From Flavobacterium sp. ALD4 (GTDB lineage: Bacteria > Bacteroidota > Bacteroidia > Flavobacteriales > Flavobacteriaceae), in NCBI RefSeq assembly GCF_002836475.1, contig NZ_PJBJ01000030.1, forward strand, positions 1 to 64,000: a stretch of 64,000 nt of DNA, written 5' to 3'. The notes under the pieces are model-generated. The model worked only from the letters and a program-made list of their open reading frames with translations. It did not search any database and was not told the origin of the DNA. Below are positions 38,437-49,598 of the stretch, piece by piece. How positions within the stretch are numbered: position 1 is the first letter of the stretch; every line of letters starts with the position of its first letter. Both the position numbers and the translations under genes were made by a program.

Positions 38437-38559
38437 TATAATTCATGAAATTGAAATCGTGTTTTTTGACACTTAAATAGTTCGCAAGAATAAGGCATAT
38501 CTTCAATATACTATTGAAACTCAAAACAAAAAATGTATTTTTACACCAAATAGAAAATA

Positions 38560-39486
38560 ATGACACACGCTTTAAACATAGTTTGGAACCCATCAGAAGG
38601 AATTGATTTAGGTTTTTTTATAATTCGTTTCTACAGCCTAATGTTTGTAGTTGCATTTGGATTAGGATGGTACATTATGAAAAACATCTATGATCGCGAA
38701 AACGAATCCATAGAGAAATTAGACTCCTTATTCATCTGGACTGTACTCGCAACATTGCTAGGGGCGCGTTTGGGTCATGTTATCTTTTATGATTGGGAAT
38801 ATTTCCGTAATCATTTATTGGAAATATTTTTACCTTTTCGATTCACTCCTACTTTTGAATTCACCGGCTATGCAGGATTGGCAAGTCATGGGGCAGCCAT
38901 ATCAATAATAATCTCCATGTATTATTACAGCAAGAAAATACTAAAAAGACCCTTGTTGTGGATTTTAGACCGAATCGTTATAGGGGTGGCGAGTGGCGCT
39001 ATTTTCGTGCGGCTGGGTAATTTTTTCAATTCTGAAATTATAGGAAAAGAAACAAGCTCCTCTTTCGGAATAAAATTTGTCCGTGATCAATTTAGCGCAA
39101 GAGATGCGGTAAACGCAACACAAATACCAAATCCAACACAGGCATATCAAGCTATTGCAACCAATCCGCAATTTGCCAATTTACTAGAACAAGTTCCAGC
39201 CAGACATCCTGCTCAGTTATATGAAGCATTTTGTTATGTTTTTGTTTTTGCTGCATTGTTTTTCTTGTATTGGAAAACAGAAGCAAGACTAAAATCAGGG
39301 CTTTTATTCGGCCTTTTTCTAGTACTATTGTTTTCTGTACGTATCGTTGTCGAATTTGTGAAAGAAAGTCAAGGTGGATTTGAAAGCTCCTTAGGATTAC
39401 TTTCTACAGGTCAATGGCTAAGTATCCCATTTATTCTTATCGGGCTATATTTTATTTTTACAGCTGAAAAACCAGTGAAAATTTAA
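38560..39486 (+). CDS. lgt: Prolipoprotein diacylglyceryl transferase
   Basis: Lgt moves diacylglycerol from phosphatidylglycerol onto the lipobox Cys of prolipoproteins, the first step of lipoprotein maturation. It serves the many lipoproteins in this window. The 308-residue protein has about seven membrane spans. Key parts are GLGWYIMKNIY near 34, LLGARLGHVIFYDWEYF near 66, the Lgt signature VRLGNFFNSEIIGKET near 146 and ARHPAQLYEAFCYVFVFAA near 213. The loop between residues 168 and 212 is longer than in E. coli, as is common in Bacteroidota. A palindromic terminator follows. Confidence 0.96.
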   Translation: MTHALNIVWNPSEGIDLGFFIIRFYSLMFVVAFGLGWYIMKNIYDRENESIEKLDSLFIWTVLATLLGARLGHVIFYDWEYFRNHLLEIFLPFRFTPTFEFTGYAGLASHGAAISIIISMYYYSKKILKRPLLWILDRIVIGVASGAIFVRLGNFFNSEIIGKETSSSFGIKFVRDQFSARDAVNATQIPNPTQAYQAIATNPQFANLLEQVPARHPAQLYEAFCYVFVFAALFFLYWKTEARLKSGLLFGLFLVLLFSVRIVVEFVKESQGGFESSLGLLSTGQWLSIPFILIGLYFIFTAEKPVKI

Positions 39487-39520
39487 ACCTATTTTACAAT
39501 AAAATTTTAACATAAAATTA

Positions 39521-39550
39521 AAAAAGCTCCCAGATCTGGAAGCTTTTTTT
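39521..39550. terminator. Bidirectional terminator between lgt and the T9SS type B protein
   Basis: AAAAAGCTCCCAGA (39521-39534) pairs with TCTGGAAGCTTTTT (39535-39548) with one mismatch, with A and T runs at its ends, between convergent genes. Confidence 0.85.
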
Positions 39551-39553
39551 ATT

Positions 39554-41113
39554 TTATCTTTTCAACGAAAAATGAGATTTAAACTTTTTAATTATCCCAT
39601 CTTCAGGATAATCAACGACAAACCAATAATCGGTTGCGGGTAATGGTCGTCCATTATAAGTTCCGTTCCAACCTGTTCCATTTGGAGTAATCTCTTTTAT
39701 AAGCTTACCGTAACGATCAAATATCTGAATCTTTGACCCCGACTTATCAACTAAAGTAAAGACATTCCAGTCATCATTAAATCCATCATTATTTGGCGTG
39801 AAAAACCTAGGGTAGTCGATAACTAAGACATCATCATTTCTTAATTCACTACAACCATTTACGTCTTTGACCGTGATGGAATGCATTCCTAAAGAAACCA
39901 TTTCAAAAGCAGTTTCTTCCTGGAACGAGCCATCATCAAGCTGATACAAATAATTGGCTCCCAGTGGATCTGTCACGGTGACTATTTGATTGTCGGCAAA
40001 TGCCTCGCTAACCGTCCAGCCCACACTCAAAATTGTATTTGATGGATTTACTGTGACATTTATAGTTTTAGTAGTTGGCGCACAGGCTTGCAGTGAAAAC
40101 GGCGTAAAAACATAGGACCCACTTGTTGTATTGTCTACACTTGACGGTGACCAGGTTCCGCTAATTCCATTAGGTGACGGAGTACTCAAACTAGGCGCTG
40201 GTTCACCAGAGCAGATTGAAAAATCAGCGAAATCCGGAACAGTTGGTCCTACTGTCACAGTTAAGGTTTTAGTTAATGCGCAAGGGCCTGAAACAGGATC
40301 TGGTGTAAAAACATAATCGCTGGTTCCCGCTGTGCTCGTATTTACAACTACTGGAGCCCAAGTCCCTGTAATTGCAGGACTATCCTCAGAACTAGTTGGC
40401 AAGTTTGTTGTGGCTTCATTAAGACAATAGGATGTTGGAACTGAACTAAAGTCGGGTGTTTTAATATTAGCTGCTGAACATTCTGTTGTACAAGTTTCAG
40501 TTTCGCTCAAGACACAAGACTTTGCCCCAACAGGAGTGAGGGTAAAAGACACTATTTGTCCTTCGCCTAAGCCCGAAACAGTAAAATTAGATGGGGAATT
40601 ATGAGTTCCTGTAATAGCTGCACCTCCGTCTATCGTGTAGCTATAAGTATAACTAGATTGTCCAGTATTTGCGAAATCAAATTTGATAGAGCTCGTCGTT
40701 ATCGTAGCGCAGAATAAATCTAATTTTTGATCCACATATACATATATTGCTGTCCTAGGAGAACTTTCAACTCCACCAATTTCTTGTGTCACATAAAATA
40801 TAAGTCGATCATCTCCTGTCGCTGGTGTAGATGTAGATGGCGTGGGAGCATTGGTTGAAGAAGCTCCTCCGGTGGGGTCAGTACCATACCATCTTAATGT
40901 ACCACCTGTAGAAGCTGTCGCGGACAAAGGAGCTGCGGACTCATTTAAACAATAATATAGATATTCTGGAGTGGGAGTTGGCGGAGGAGTAGCCAATACA
41001 CTTATACCGTGACCTAAAGTCTTCGTTTCATACGAAGTATGTGCATGAAGCACTATATTCGATAAACATACTACTAATAAAAGATAAAGAAATGACCTGT
41101 TTTGTTTTTTCAT
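39554..41113 (-). CDS. Secreted protein with T9SS type B (gliding-associated) C-terminal domain
   Basis: A 519-residue exported protein. The signal peptide is MKKQNRSFLYLLLVVCLSNI and following residues, cleaved near VLHAHT. The body holds low-complexity Thr/Pro-rich sequence (GGASSTNAPTPSTSTPATG near 77) and at least two PKD/Ig-like repeats with the cadence YCLNEATTNLPTSSE and GTWAPVVVNTSTAGTSDYVF / GTWSPSSVDNTTSGSYVF. The last 85 residues form the type B sorting domain: FFTPNNDGFNDDWNVF, then IQIFDRYGKLIKEI, GWNGTYNGRPLPATDYWF and the end FKSHFSLKR. It should be exported by the type IX system and released or held at the surface. No enzymatic domain is seen; an adhesin role is inferred. Confidence 0.92.
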   Translation of the reverse strand: MKKQNRSFLYLLLVVCLSNIVLHAHTSYETKTLGHGISVLATPPPTPTPEYLYYCLNESAAPLSATASTGGTLRWYGTDPTGGASSTNAPTPSTSTPATGDDRLIFYVTQEIGGVESSPRTAIYVYVDQKLDLFCATITTSSIKFDFANTGQSSYTYSYTIDGGAAITGTHNSPSNFTVSGLGEGQIVSFTLTPVGAKSCVLSETETCTTECSAANIKTPDFSSVPTSYCLNEATTNLPTSSEDSPAITGTWAPVVVNTSTAGTSDYVFTPDPVSGPCALTKTLTVTVGPTVPDFADFSICSGEPAPSLSTPSPNGISGTWSPSSVDNTTSGSYVFTPFSLQACAPTTKTINVTVNPSNTILSVGWTVSEAFADNQIVTVTDPLGANYLYQLDDGSFQEETAFEMVSLGMHSITVKDVNGCSELRNDDVLVIDYPRFFTPNNDGFNDDWNVFTLVDKSGSKIQIFDRYGKLIKEITPNGTGWNGTYNGRPLPATDYWFVVDYPEDGIIKKFKSHFSLKR

Positions 41114-41450
41114 TATACTTTGTGGTTTAAATTTAATCGAAAATAAAAATAGTCTATTATATCAACATTTAGTAAATATATAAAAACTGAAACTTTAATA
41201 AAATTAAATACCTACTTATTGTCGAGAGCAATTGGGATAAAACAGCTAATACTTTCTGTATTTCTTACAAAAAAGAAAACTTACAACAGAGATACGGTGA
41301 TAAAATCCTAATGGGACATAAGACCCCCAACTTCAAATTAAGAGTATCAAAACCAAAATTTACTTTTACAAGCCTTCATTTGAAAGGTGGCTATAATTAG
41401 GTCTCAATTCAAATATCATCTTGTAGACATGATAAGAAATCCTGAGTTCA
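41114..41450. other. Non-coding gap upstream of the T9SS protein
   Basis: About 340 AT-rich bases with no open frame or hairpin that I can support. It should hold the promoter of the minus-strand T9SS gene, but no TAnnTTTG match was found. Confidence 0.4.
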
Positions 41451-41490
41451 AAACAAAAAAAAAGACCCAACTAGCGTTGGATCCTTTTTT
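41451..41490 (-). terminator. Terminator of secDF
   Basis: AAAGACCCAAC (41461-41471) pairs with GTTGGATCCTTTT (41476-41488) around TAGC, imperfectly. On the minus strand it is followed by a long T-run (41451-41463 as A). Confidence 0.75.
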
Positions 41491-41509
41491 AAATTGTGTA
41501 AGATAAATA

Positions 41510-44479
41510 TTAACTTTCTTGATGTTGTTTTTCAATTAACTTTTTATCTTCTCGTGAAATTGTATCTACTAATACCGGTGTTGCGATAAATAATGAGGAA
41601 TAAGTTCCAACAACAATACCTATAAGCATTGCAAAGACAAATCCTCTAATAGACTCTCCACCAAAAATAAACATTATAGCCAATACACCTATCATTGTTA
41701 ATGAAGTATTGATTGTTCTTGACATTGTTGAATTAATTGATTTGTTCACAATTTCCGGAAAAGTACCTTTAGTTTTACCATCTAAAAATTCACGAACTCT
41801 GTCGAATACAATTACAGTATCATTCATTGAATACCCGATAACAGTAAGGATTGCTGCTATAAAATGTTGATCAATTTCCATTCCGAAAGGCATAATCTTA
41901 TAGAATAAAGAATAAATCCCTAATACAAATATAACATCATGCGCTACAGCTGCGATCGCACCTAAACCATATTGCCATTTTCTAAAACTGATTAACAAAT
42001 ATAAGAATACAATTAGCAGAGCTCCAAGAACCGCCCAATATGCATTAGTTTTAATATCCTCAGCGACAGTAGGCCCTACTTTTGACGCCTGTACAACACC
42101 AAATACTTTACCTGGATAAGCATTTATAAATTTATCATACGTTAAATCTGCTGCGAAATGCGATTTCAAACTTTGAAACAATAATTTGTTCACCTCTTGA
42201 TCAGCTTCTATCCCGTGCTCTTCAACTTTATATTTAGTAGTAATTTTCAGTTGATTGTCATTACCAAATATTTTAGCTTCAGCACTACCAAATACTTTAG
42301 TAAGCTCCTCTTTTACAATTCCGGCTTCAATTGGTTTTTCAAAACGAACCTGAAAAGTTCTTCCTCCAACAAAATCAACACCTTGATCCAGTTTGTTTGT
42401 CGCCAATGAAACAATGCTCACCACAACTACAACTGCTGAAAACAAATAAGTCCATTTTTTTACTTTTAAGAAATCGAAATGGAAGTTTGTGAAAAAGTCT
42501 TTAGAAAAATTAGTTACAAATGTTAAATTAGCTTTTTTAGCAATGTTTTTATCAATAAAGATTCTTGCAATAAAGATTGAAGTAAACAATGACGTTATAA
42601 TACCAATCAATAATGTAGTTGCGAAACCTTTTATTGGTCCTGACCCAAAAATAAATAATACCGCACCAATTAAGATGTGCGTAACGTTTGCATCTACAAT
42701 AGATCGCATTGCTCCTGTCCAACTATAAGAAGCTTTTACAGCTTCATCCAGTGATTTTGCATCTCGTAACTCTTCCTTAGCTCTTTCATAGATAATGATA
42801 TTAGCATCTACTGCTGTACCCATTGTCAAAACGATACCTGCAATACCAGGTAATGTAAGAACTGCACCTAAACTTGCCAAGATTCCAAAAAGAAACAATA
42901 AGTTCACCGCTAATGCAATATTGGCATACCAACCCGCTTTACCATAATAAACCATCATCCAAAGCGATACTAAAAGTAATCCCACAATAGCAGAATTTGT
43001 ACCATTATCTATAGCTTCTTGACCTAAGGATGGACCTACCACTTCTGACTGAACAATATCAGCAGATGCTGGAAGTTTACCCGCTCTCAATACATTAGCT
43101 AAATCTTTAGTTTCTGTAACGTCAAACGATCCAGAGATTTCAGATCTACCACCGGCGATTGGCCCGCTAGATACTCCTGGTGCAGAATAAACGATATTAT
43201 CAAGTACGATCGCAATACTACTTTTTTGCGTATATGCTCTACCTGTTAATTCTTCCCAACCTTTTGCACCTTGACCATTCATCTGCATAGAAACAGCTGG
43301 TTTTCCTGACTGATCAAAAGTATCTTTTGCATCAGTAACAACGCCACCGCTCATTGCAGGGGTGTTATCTCTATTTCCTTTTATAGCGTATAATTCTACC
43401 GCCTCAATATCTTTATCTTTAGCATCTTTAATTACTGTCAGTTTACCCCAAAGAAATTTAACATAACGCTGATCTGCAGATAGTAAATTTCTAACATCTT
43501 GTCTTTTAAAATACCCATTTACTGTTGCCGTATCTTTTGGTGAGAAAAGACCTAAAACCGGTCCACCACCTTGAGCAAGAATTTTGTCAAGCAATGGATT
43601 ATTTCCTTTTTTAGCAGTAGCTGAATCTCCCCCGTTCGTTAACAAAGCACTCAAAGAGTCTTTAACTACTGGTTTTGATTCTACTGTAGTTATTTCGGTT
43701 TTTTTCAATGTCTCATTTGCAGCCATTAAGAAATTACCCATTTCTTCAATCTTGTACGTTTCCCAAAACTCCAATTGAGCCGTACTTTGCAATAATTTTT
43801 TTATTCTGTCTACATCTTTAGCACCAGGAAGTTCAACAAGAATTTGTCCTGACTCTCCCAATTTTTGAATGTTAGGTTGAGTAACACCAAATTTATCAAT
43901 TCTTTTTCTTAGTACTCCAAAGGCACTTTCTACAGATTCGTTAACTTTTCTTCGGATTACCTTTTGAACTTCTGCATCAGTCATTTGAAAATCTACCCCA
44001 CCTTCTCCTTGTAAACTTCTGTTTGCAAAAATATCTGGCGAAGCTAACTTTACAGTCCCTTTTGAATTTGCTTCAAAGGCATCAAAAAACTTTTCTAAGT
44101 ACGGAGTATTCCCTTGTATGTTAGCTGTCGCATCTGCTAAAGACTTGTTGAATACAGGGTTTTTAGAATTACTGGATAATCCTTTCAATATATCTTTTAC
44201 AGAAATCTGAAGTATTACATTGATACCTCCTTCTAAGTCAAGACCTTTGTTGATCTGCTTATCACTTACCTCATCGAAGTTGAAATTTGTAAATCCAAGA
44301 TTAAACACGTTTTCCTTACCGATGGAATCCAAGTATCTTGTTTCTTTATCAGAATTACCTGCAGCAAATGCTTTGGCGTCATTTTTTACTTTGTTTGCGA
44401 CAAAAGTGAAAGAAAGTTGGTAAATACTCACCAATGCAAATAGAATTGCGAAAAATTTAATAAGTCCTTTATTCTGCAT
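41510..44479 (-). CDS. secDF: Protein translocase subunit SecDF (fused)
   Basis: A 989-residue fusion of SecD and SecF that uses the proton gradient to help proteins leave SecYEG on the outer face of the inner membrane. The SecD part starts MQNKGLIKFFAILFALVSIY, has the DLEGGINVILQ signature near 80, a long periplasmic region to about 470, then spans with VDANIIIYERAKEELRD near 575. The SecF half starts near 680 (WTYLFSAVVVVVSIVSLA), contains VDFVGGRTFQVRF and the NDTVIVFDRVREFL motif near 885. Fusion is normal in Bacteroidota. The asparagine-rich insert near 280-300 (NGGDSATAKKGNNPLLD) is probably a lineage insertion. It follows mdh behind a terminator. Confidence 0.96.
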   Translation of the reverse strand: MQNKGLIKFFAILFALVSIYQLSFTFVANKVKNDAKAFAAGNSDKETRYLDSIGKENVFNLGFTNFNFDEVSDKQINKGLDLEGGINVILQISVKDILKGLSSNSKNPVFNKSLADATANIQGNTPYLEKFFDAFEANSKGTVKLASPDIFANRSLQGEGGVDFQMTDAEVQKVIRRKVNESVESAFGVLRKRIDKFGVTQPNIQKLGESGQILVELPGAKDVDRIKKLLQSTAQLEFWETYKIEEMGNFLMAANETLKKTEITTVESKPVVKDSLSALLTNGGDSATAKKGNNPLLDKILAQGGGPVLGLFSPKDTATVNGYFKRQDVRNLLSADQRYVKFLWGKLTVIKDAKDKDIEAVELYAIKGNRDNTPAMSGGVVTDAKDTFDQSGKPAVSMQMNGQGAKGWEELTGRAYTQKSSIAIVLDNIVYSAPGVSSGPIAGGRSEISGSFDVTETKDLANVLRAGKLPASADIVQSEVVGPSLGQEAIDNGTNSAIVGLLLVSLWMMVYYGKAGWYANIALAVNLLFLFGILASLGAVLTLPGIAGIVLTMGTAVDANIIIYERAKEELRDAKSLDEAVKASYSWTGAMRSIVDANVTHILIGAVLFIFGSGPIKGFATTLLIGIITSLFTSIFIARIFIDKNIAKKANLTFVTNFSKDFFTNFHFDFLKVKKWTYLFSAVVVVVSIVSLATNKLDQGVDFVGGRTFQVRFEKPIEAGIVKEELTKVFGSAEAKIFGNDNQLKITTKYKVEEHGIEADQEVNKLLFQSLKSHFAADLTYDKFINAYPGKVFGVVQASKVGPTVAEDIKTNAYWAVLGALLIVFLYLLISFRKWQYGLGAIAAVAHDVIFVLGIYSLFYKIMPFGMEIDQHFIAAILTVIGYSMNDTVIVFDRVREFLDGKTKGTFPEIVNKSINSTMSRTINTSLTMIGVLAIMFIFGGESIRGFVFAMLIGIVVGTYSSLFIATPVLVDTISREDKKLIEKQHQES

Positions 44480-44652
44480 TATTACTAAAAATTAATTATT
44501 TTATATTTATTTATTTTCAACTCTTATAAAACAACTCCTGACCACGATTTCAATCCTAAAAAAGAAAACCAAGAATTATATTATTATTTTTTAACCGAGC
44601 AAATATATCATTAAGGTTAAGATTAACCAATTTATTTGTTAATTAAAATCAA

Positions 44653-44683
44653 AAAAAAGACTGCAAAAGTGCAGTCTTTTTTA
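44653..44683 (-). terminator. Terminator of mdh
   Basis: AAAAAAGACTGC (44653-44664) pairs with GCAGTCTTTTTT (44671-44682) around AAAAGT, 17 bases past the mdh stop on the minus strand. Confidence 0.88.
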
Positions 44684-44698
44684 TTATATAATATATTA

Positions 44699-45634
44699 TT
44701 AGGCTAAAATCGATTTCAGCGCATCGTTCATTGCACGAACCGCTTCTGCACTTTTAGCGAATATCGCTTTTTCTTTATCATTTAACTCAATCTCAATAAT
44801 TTCTTCAACACCATTTTTACCAATTATACAAGGAACGCCAATGCAAATATCATTCTGCTCATACTCTCCTTCAACAAAAACAGAACAAGCGATCATTTTC
44901 TTTTGGTCATTCAAAATACTGTCAACTAAATAAGCAACTGATGCTCCTGGGGCATACCAAGCTGATGTTCCTAGAAGACCTGTAAGCGTTGCTCCTCCAA
45001 CCATAGTATCAGCAGCCACTTTTTCCAGAGCCTCTTCTGAAAGAAATTGAGATACCGGGATTCCATTGTAAGACGCTAAACGCGTCAATGGAATCATTGT
45101 AGTATCACCGTGACCTCCTATAACCATTGCCGAAATATCATTTGCTGGCTTACCCAACGCCATTGACAAGTACGTTCTAAAACGAGAGCTATCAAGAGCT
45201 CCACCCATTCCTATGATTCTATTTTTTGGTAATCCGGTAGATTTTAACGCCAAGTATGTCATTGTATCCATTGGGTTTGACACCACTACTATAATAGCAT
45301 TTGGTGAATGAATCAATACATTATCAACAACCGTTTTAACGATTCCTGCATTAATCCCTATCAATTCTTCACGAGTCATTCCCGGTTTTCTCGGAATCCC
45401 AGAGGTAATTACTACCACATTACTATCAGCGGTCTTCGTATAATCATTGGTAACACCCGAAACTTTAGTATTAAATCCTGTATTGGTAGCGCATTGCATA
45501 ATATCCAACGCTTTCCCTTCGGCAAAACCTTCTTTAATATCCAACAATACTACTTCGCTTGCAATTCCTCTATAAGAAATTACGTCTGCACAGGTTGCTC
45601 CTACATTTCCTGCTCCTACAATAGTAACTTTCAT
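44699..45634 (-). CDS. mdh: Malate dehydrogenase
   Basis: Mdh oxidises malate to oxaloacetate with NAD in the TCA cycle. The 311-residue enzyme has the Rossmann glycine motif GAGNVGA at 7-13, the substrate Arg loop ITSGIPRKPGMTREEL near 78 with two Arg, VVSNPMDTMTYLA near 116, and the catalytic His in VIGGHGDTTMIPLTRL near 170. Length and residues are those of the bacterial LDH-like Mdh group. It lies 48 bases after gyrB on the same strand without a terminator between them, so the two may be co-transcribed, and it ends at its own hairpin. Confidence 0.96.
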   Translation of the reverse strand: MKVTIVGAGNVGATCADVISYRGIASEVVLLDIKEGFAEGKALDIMQCATNTGFNTKVSGVTNDYTKTADSNVVVITSGIPRKPGMTREELIGINAGIVKTVVDNVLIHSPNAIIVVVSNPMDTMTYLALKSTGLPKNRIIGMGGALDSSRFRTYLSMALGKPANDISAMVIGGHGDTTMIPLTRLASYNGIPVSQFLSEEALEKVAADTMVGGATLTGLLGTSAWYAPGASVAYLVDSILNDQKKMIACSVFVEGEYEQNDICIGVPCIIGKNGVEEIIEIELNDKEKAIFAKSAEAVRAMNDALKSILA

Positions 45635-45682
45635 CTTTTATATTTGTATTTTTGGTTAGTTAGTTGATTCTTATAAAGCTAA

Positions 45683-47683
<2,001 letters not shown>

Positions 47684-47747
47684 CTATATTACCGTTAAAA
47701 TAGCCTTTTAAGATGTTAAGTTATTAACAAAACGGTGGTTTTTTACA

Positions 47748-47780
47748 TAAAAAAACGCTCTCAAAATGGAGAGCGTTCTT
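47748..47780 (-). terminator. Terminator of asparagine synthetase gene 1
   Basis: ACGCTCTC (47755-47762) pairs with GAGAGCGT (47769-47776), and on the minus strand a T-run follows. It lies 14 bases after the gene stop. Confidence 0.88.
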
Positions 47781-47793
47781 CTTTTCATAAAAC

Positions 47794-49410
47794 TTAAACA
47801 TTTATGTCAACCTTTGCTATTTCGGTATCCGCCTTCACATGTGCCTCATTTGCCCTTCCACTTGGATCTTGATTTTCCTGCCATTGTGGAATCCATTTCC
47901 TAACCGTTTGTGCAGCACTGACCTGCGGATAGTACTTATTAAAGACAGAACGGTAAAAATAAGCCTCTTTAGTCATTGGCGAATTGTACGGGAATTCCGT
48001 AACCGCTCCCGATAACTGTTCATCCGTAACTTGAGAAGCGCAATATTCTATCAACTGACCAATCCAGTTGTATCCTACCCCATCAGAAAATTGTTCTTTT
48101 TGCCTCCATAAAACCTCTGCTGGCAAATAGGGATCTTCTGGAATATCAAATGCTTTTCTTAATATATATTTTTCTTTACCATCGTACGTTTTAGGCTGCT
48201 TCTCTTCCGCTTTAATACACATAGCCATTTCTAAGAATGCCTTGTCTAAAAACGGCACCCTGGTTTCCAGTCCGTGAGCCATTGTCGATTTATCTGCTCT
48301 TAACAAATCAGCAGTGAATAATTTCTGAACTCTTTCAATAGTTTCTTTTTGGAATTCCACAGCAGAAGGCGCGTTTCTAAAGTATAAATAACCTCCAAAA
48401 ATCTCGTCAGCCCCTTCCCCTGACAGCACAACTTTAATTCCTAAATCACTGATTGCTTTTGATAAAAAATACATGGGCGTACTGGCTCTGATAGATGTTA
48501 CATCATAGGTTTCCAAATGCCAAATTAATTTATCTAATATTTTTATACCCTCTTCAACCGTAAAATGAATCTCATGATGTTCAGTTCCCAAGAATTCAGC
48601 TACTTTCCTTGCCGCTAAAGCATCCGGAGCATCTGCATCTAGTCCTATAGAAAATGATCGTAGTTTCTTTCCCTGTTCCGCCAATAATCTGGAGGCAATT
48701 GCCGATGTTAACGACGAGTCCAATCCTCCTGACAACAGCACTCCAACAGGGACATCACTCATCAAGCGCTTGCGGGTAGCGTCAGTCAAAGTAGTTCGGA
48801 TTAATTCTAAGTCTAAGTTTTGATCTGCCTTTTGATAATCTTCATATACAGGCCTGTAATACTTAACAAAACCTGTTTTTTGAGTATAATAATGCCCCGG
48901 AGGAAAAGTGGAGAATGTTTTACATTGCTCAGCAAGAGACTTCATTTCTGAAGCGAAATAAATTCTGCCTCTTTCATCTAAACCGTAATATAATGGTTTT
49001 ACTCCCAGTGGATCTCGAGCGGCGACAAAATCATCTCCGTTTACCACAACGAAAGCAAAATCGCCATCTATCTTATTACAAAAGTCATAACCGAATTCTT
49101 CATACAAATGAACAATCACTTCCGAGTCTGATTTTGTTCTGAAAGTGTGTTCTTTCAAGATACCATCTCTTAGTGCTTGATGATTATAAACCTCCCCATT
49201 ATGGATCACGTAAGCAGTATTAGTTCCTTGAATAGGCTGTTTTCCTGAATGCAAATCGATAATCGACAAACGCTCATGACTTAAAACAGACCCGTTTTCC
49301 ATAACATGCAAATCACTTTCGTCAGGACCACGGTGTGACATCCTTTTCGAAAGATCCTTTACTGATTCCGCATCTTTTCCTTTTCCTATAATGGCTAATA
49401 TCCCGCACAT
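47794..49410 (-). CDS. asnB: Asparagine synthetase B, glutamine-hydrolysing (copy 1)
   Basis: AsnB makes asparagine from aspartate, ATP and glutamine. The 538-residue protein has Cys2 in MCGILAIIG as the class II glutaminase nucleophile after Met removal, SHRGPDES near 30, the glutaminase pocket VIHNGEVYNH near 68, the synthetase P-loop LLSGGLDSSLTSA near 232, and LSGEGADEIFGGYLYF near 334. RVPFLDKAFLEMAM near 390 is also conserved. It is a paralogue of the gene at 51487-53163; the two share promoter layout and flank an amidohydrolase. Both copies look intact. Confidence 0.94.
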   Translation of the reverse strand: MCGILAIIGKGKDAESVKDLSKRMSHRGPDESDLHVMENGSVLSHERLSIIDLHSGKQPIQGTNTAYVIHNGEVYNHQALRDGILKEHTFRTKSDSEVIVHLYEEFGYDFCNKIDGDFAFVVVNGDDFVAARDPLGVKPLYYGLDERGRIYFASEMKSLAEQCKTFSTFPPGHYYTQKTGFVKYYRPVYEDYQKADQNLDLELIRTTLTDATRKRLMSDVPVGVLLSGGLDSSLTSAIASRLLAEQGKKLRSFSIGLDADAPDALAARKVAEFLGTEHHEIHFTVEEGIKILDKLIWHLETYDVTSIRASTPMYFLSKAISDLGIKVVLSGEGADEIFGGYLYFRNAPSAVEFQKETIERVQKLFTADLLRADKSTMAHGLETRVPFLDKAFLEMAMCIKAEEKQPKTYDGKEKYILRKAFDIPEDPYLPAEVLWRQKEQFSDGVGYNWIGQLIEYCASQVTDEQLSGAVTEFPYNSPMTKEAYFYRSVFNKYYPQVSAAQTVRKWIPQWQENQDPSGRANEAHVKADTEIAKVDINV

Positions 49411-49440
49411 AATTCTACTTTTTTCTTAAATTTAATAATC

Positions 49441-49471
49441 CAAAGATGCATTACCACTTATAAATACAAAA
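49441..49471 (-). promoter_or_regulatory. Promoter of asparagine synthetase gene 1
   Basis: Read on the minus strand: TTTTG (49471-49467), 18 bases, CATCTTTG (49448-49441), close to TAnnTTTG. The same CATCTTTGG box precedes the second copy. Confidence 0.6.
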
Positions 49472-49598
49472 CACAAGCGCATTATTTAGTTATACTTATA
49501 AACCAAAAGAGATAAAATACATAGAAAATGAAATTAAAACAGATCTAATCTAAAGTATTGCCTTATAAATTGTAAACGACCCTTTTTAAGCAGTTCAT

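Noticed and set aside
45308..45667. 119-codon plus-strand frame antisense to mdh
   Set aside because: Complete overlap with mdh; Tyr/Asn-rich shadow translation.
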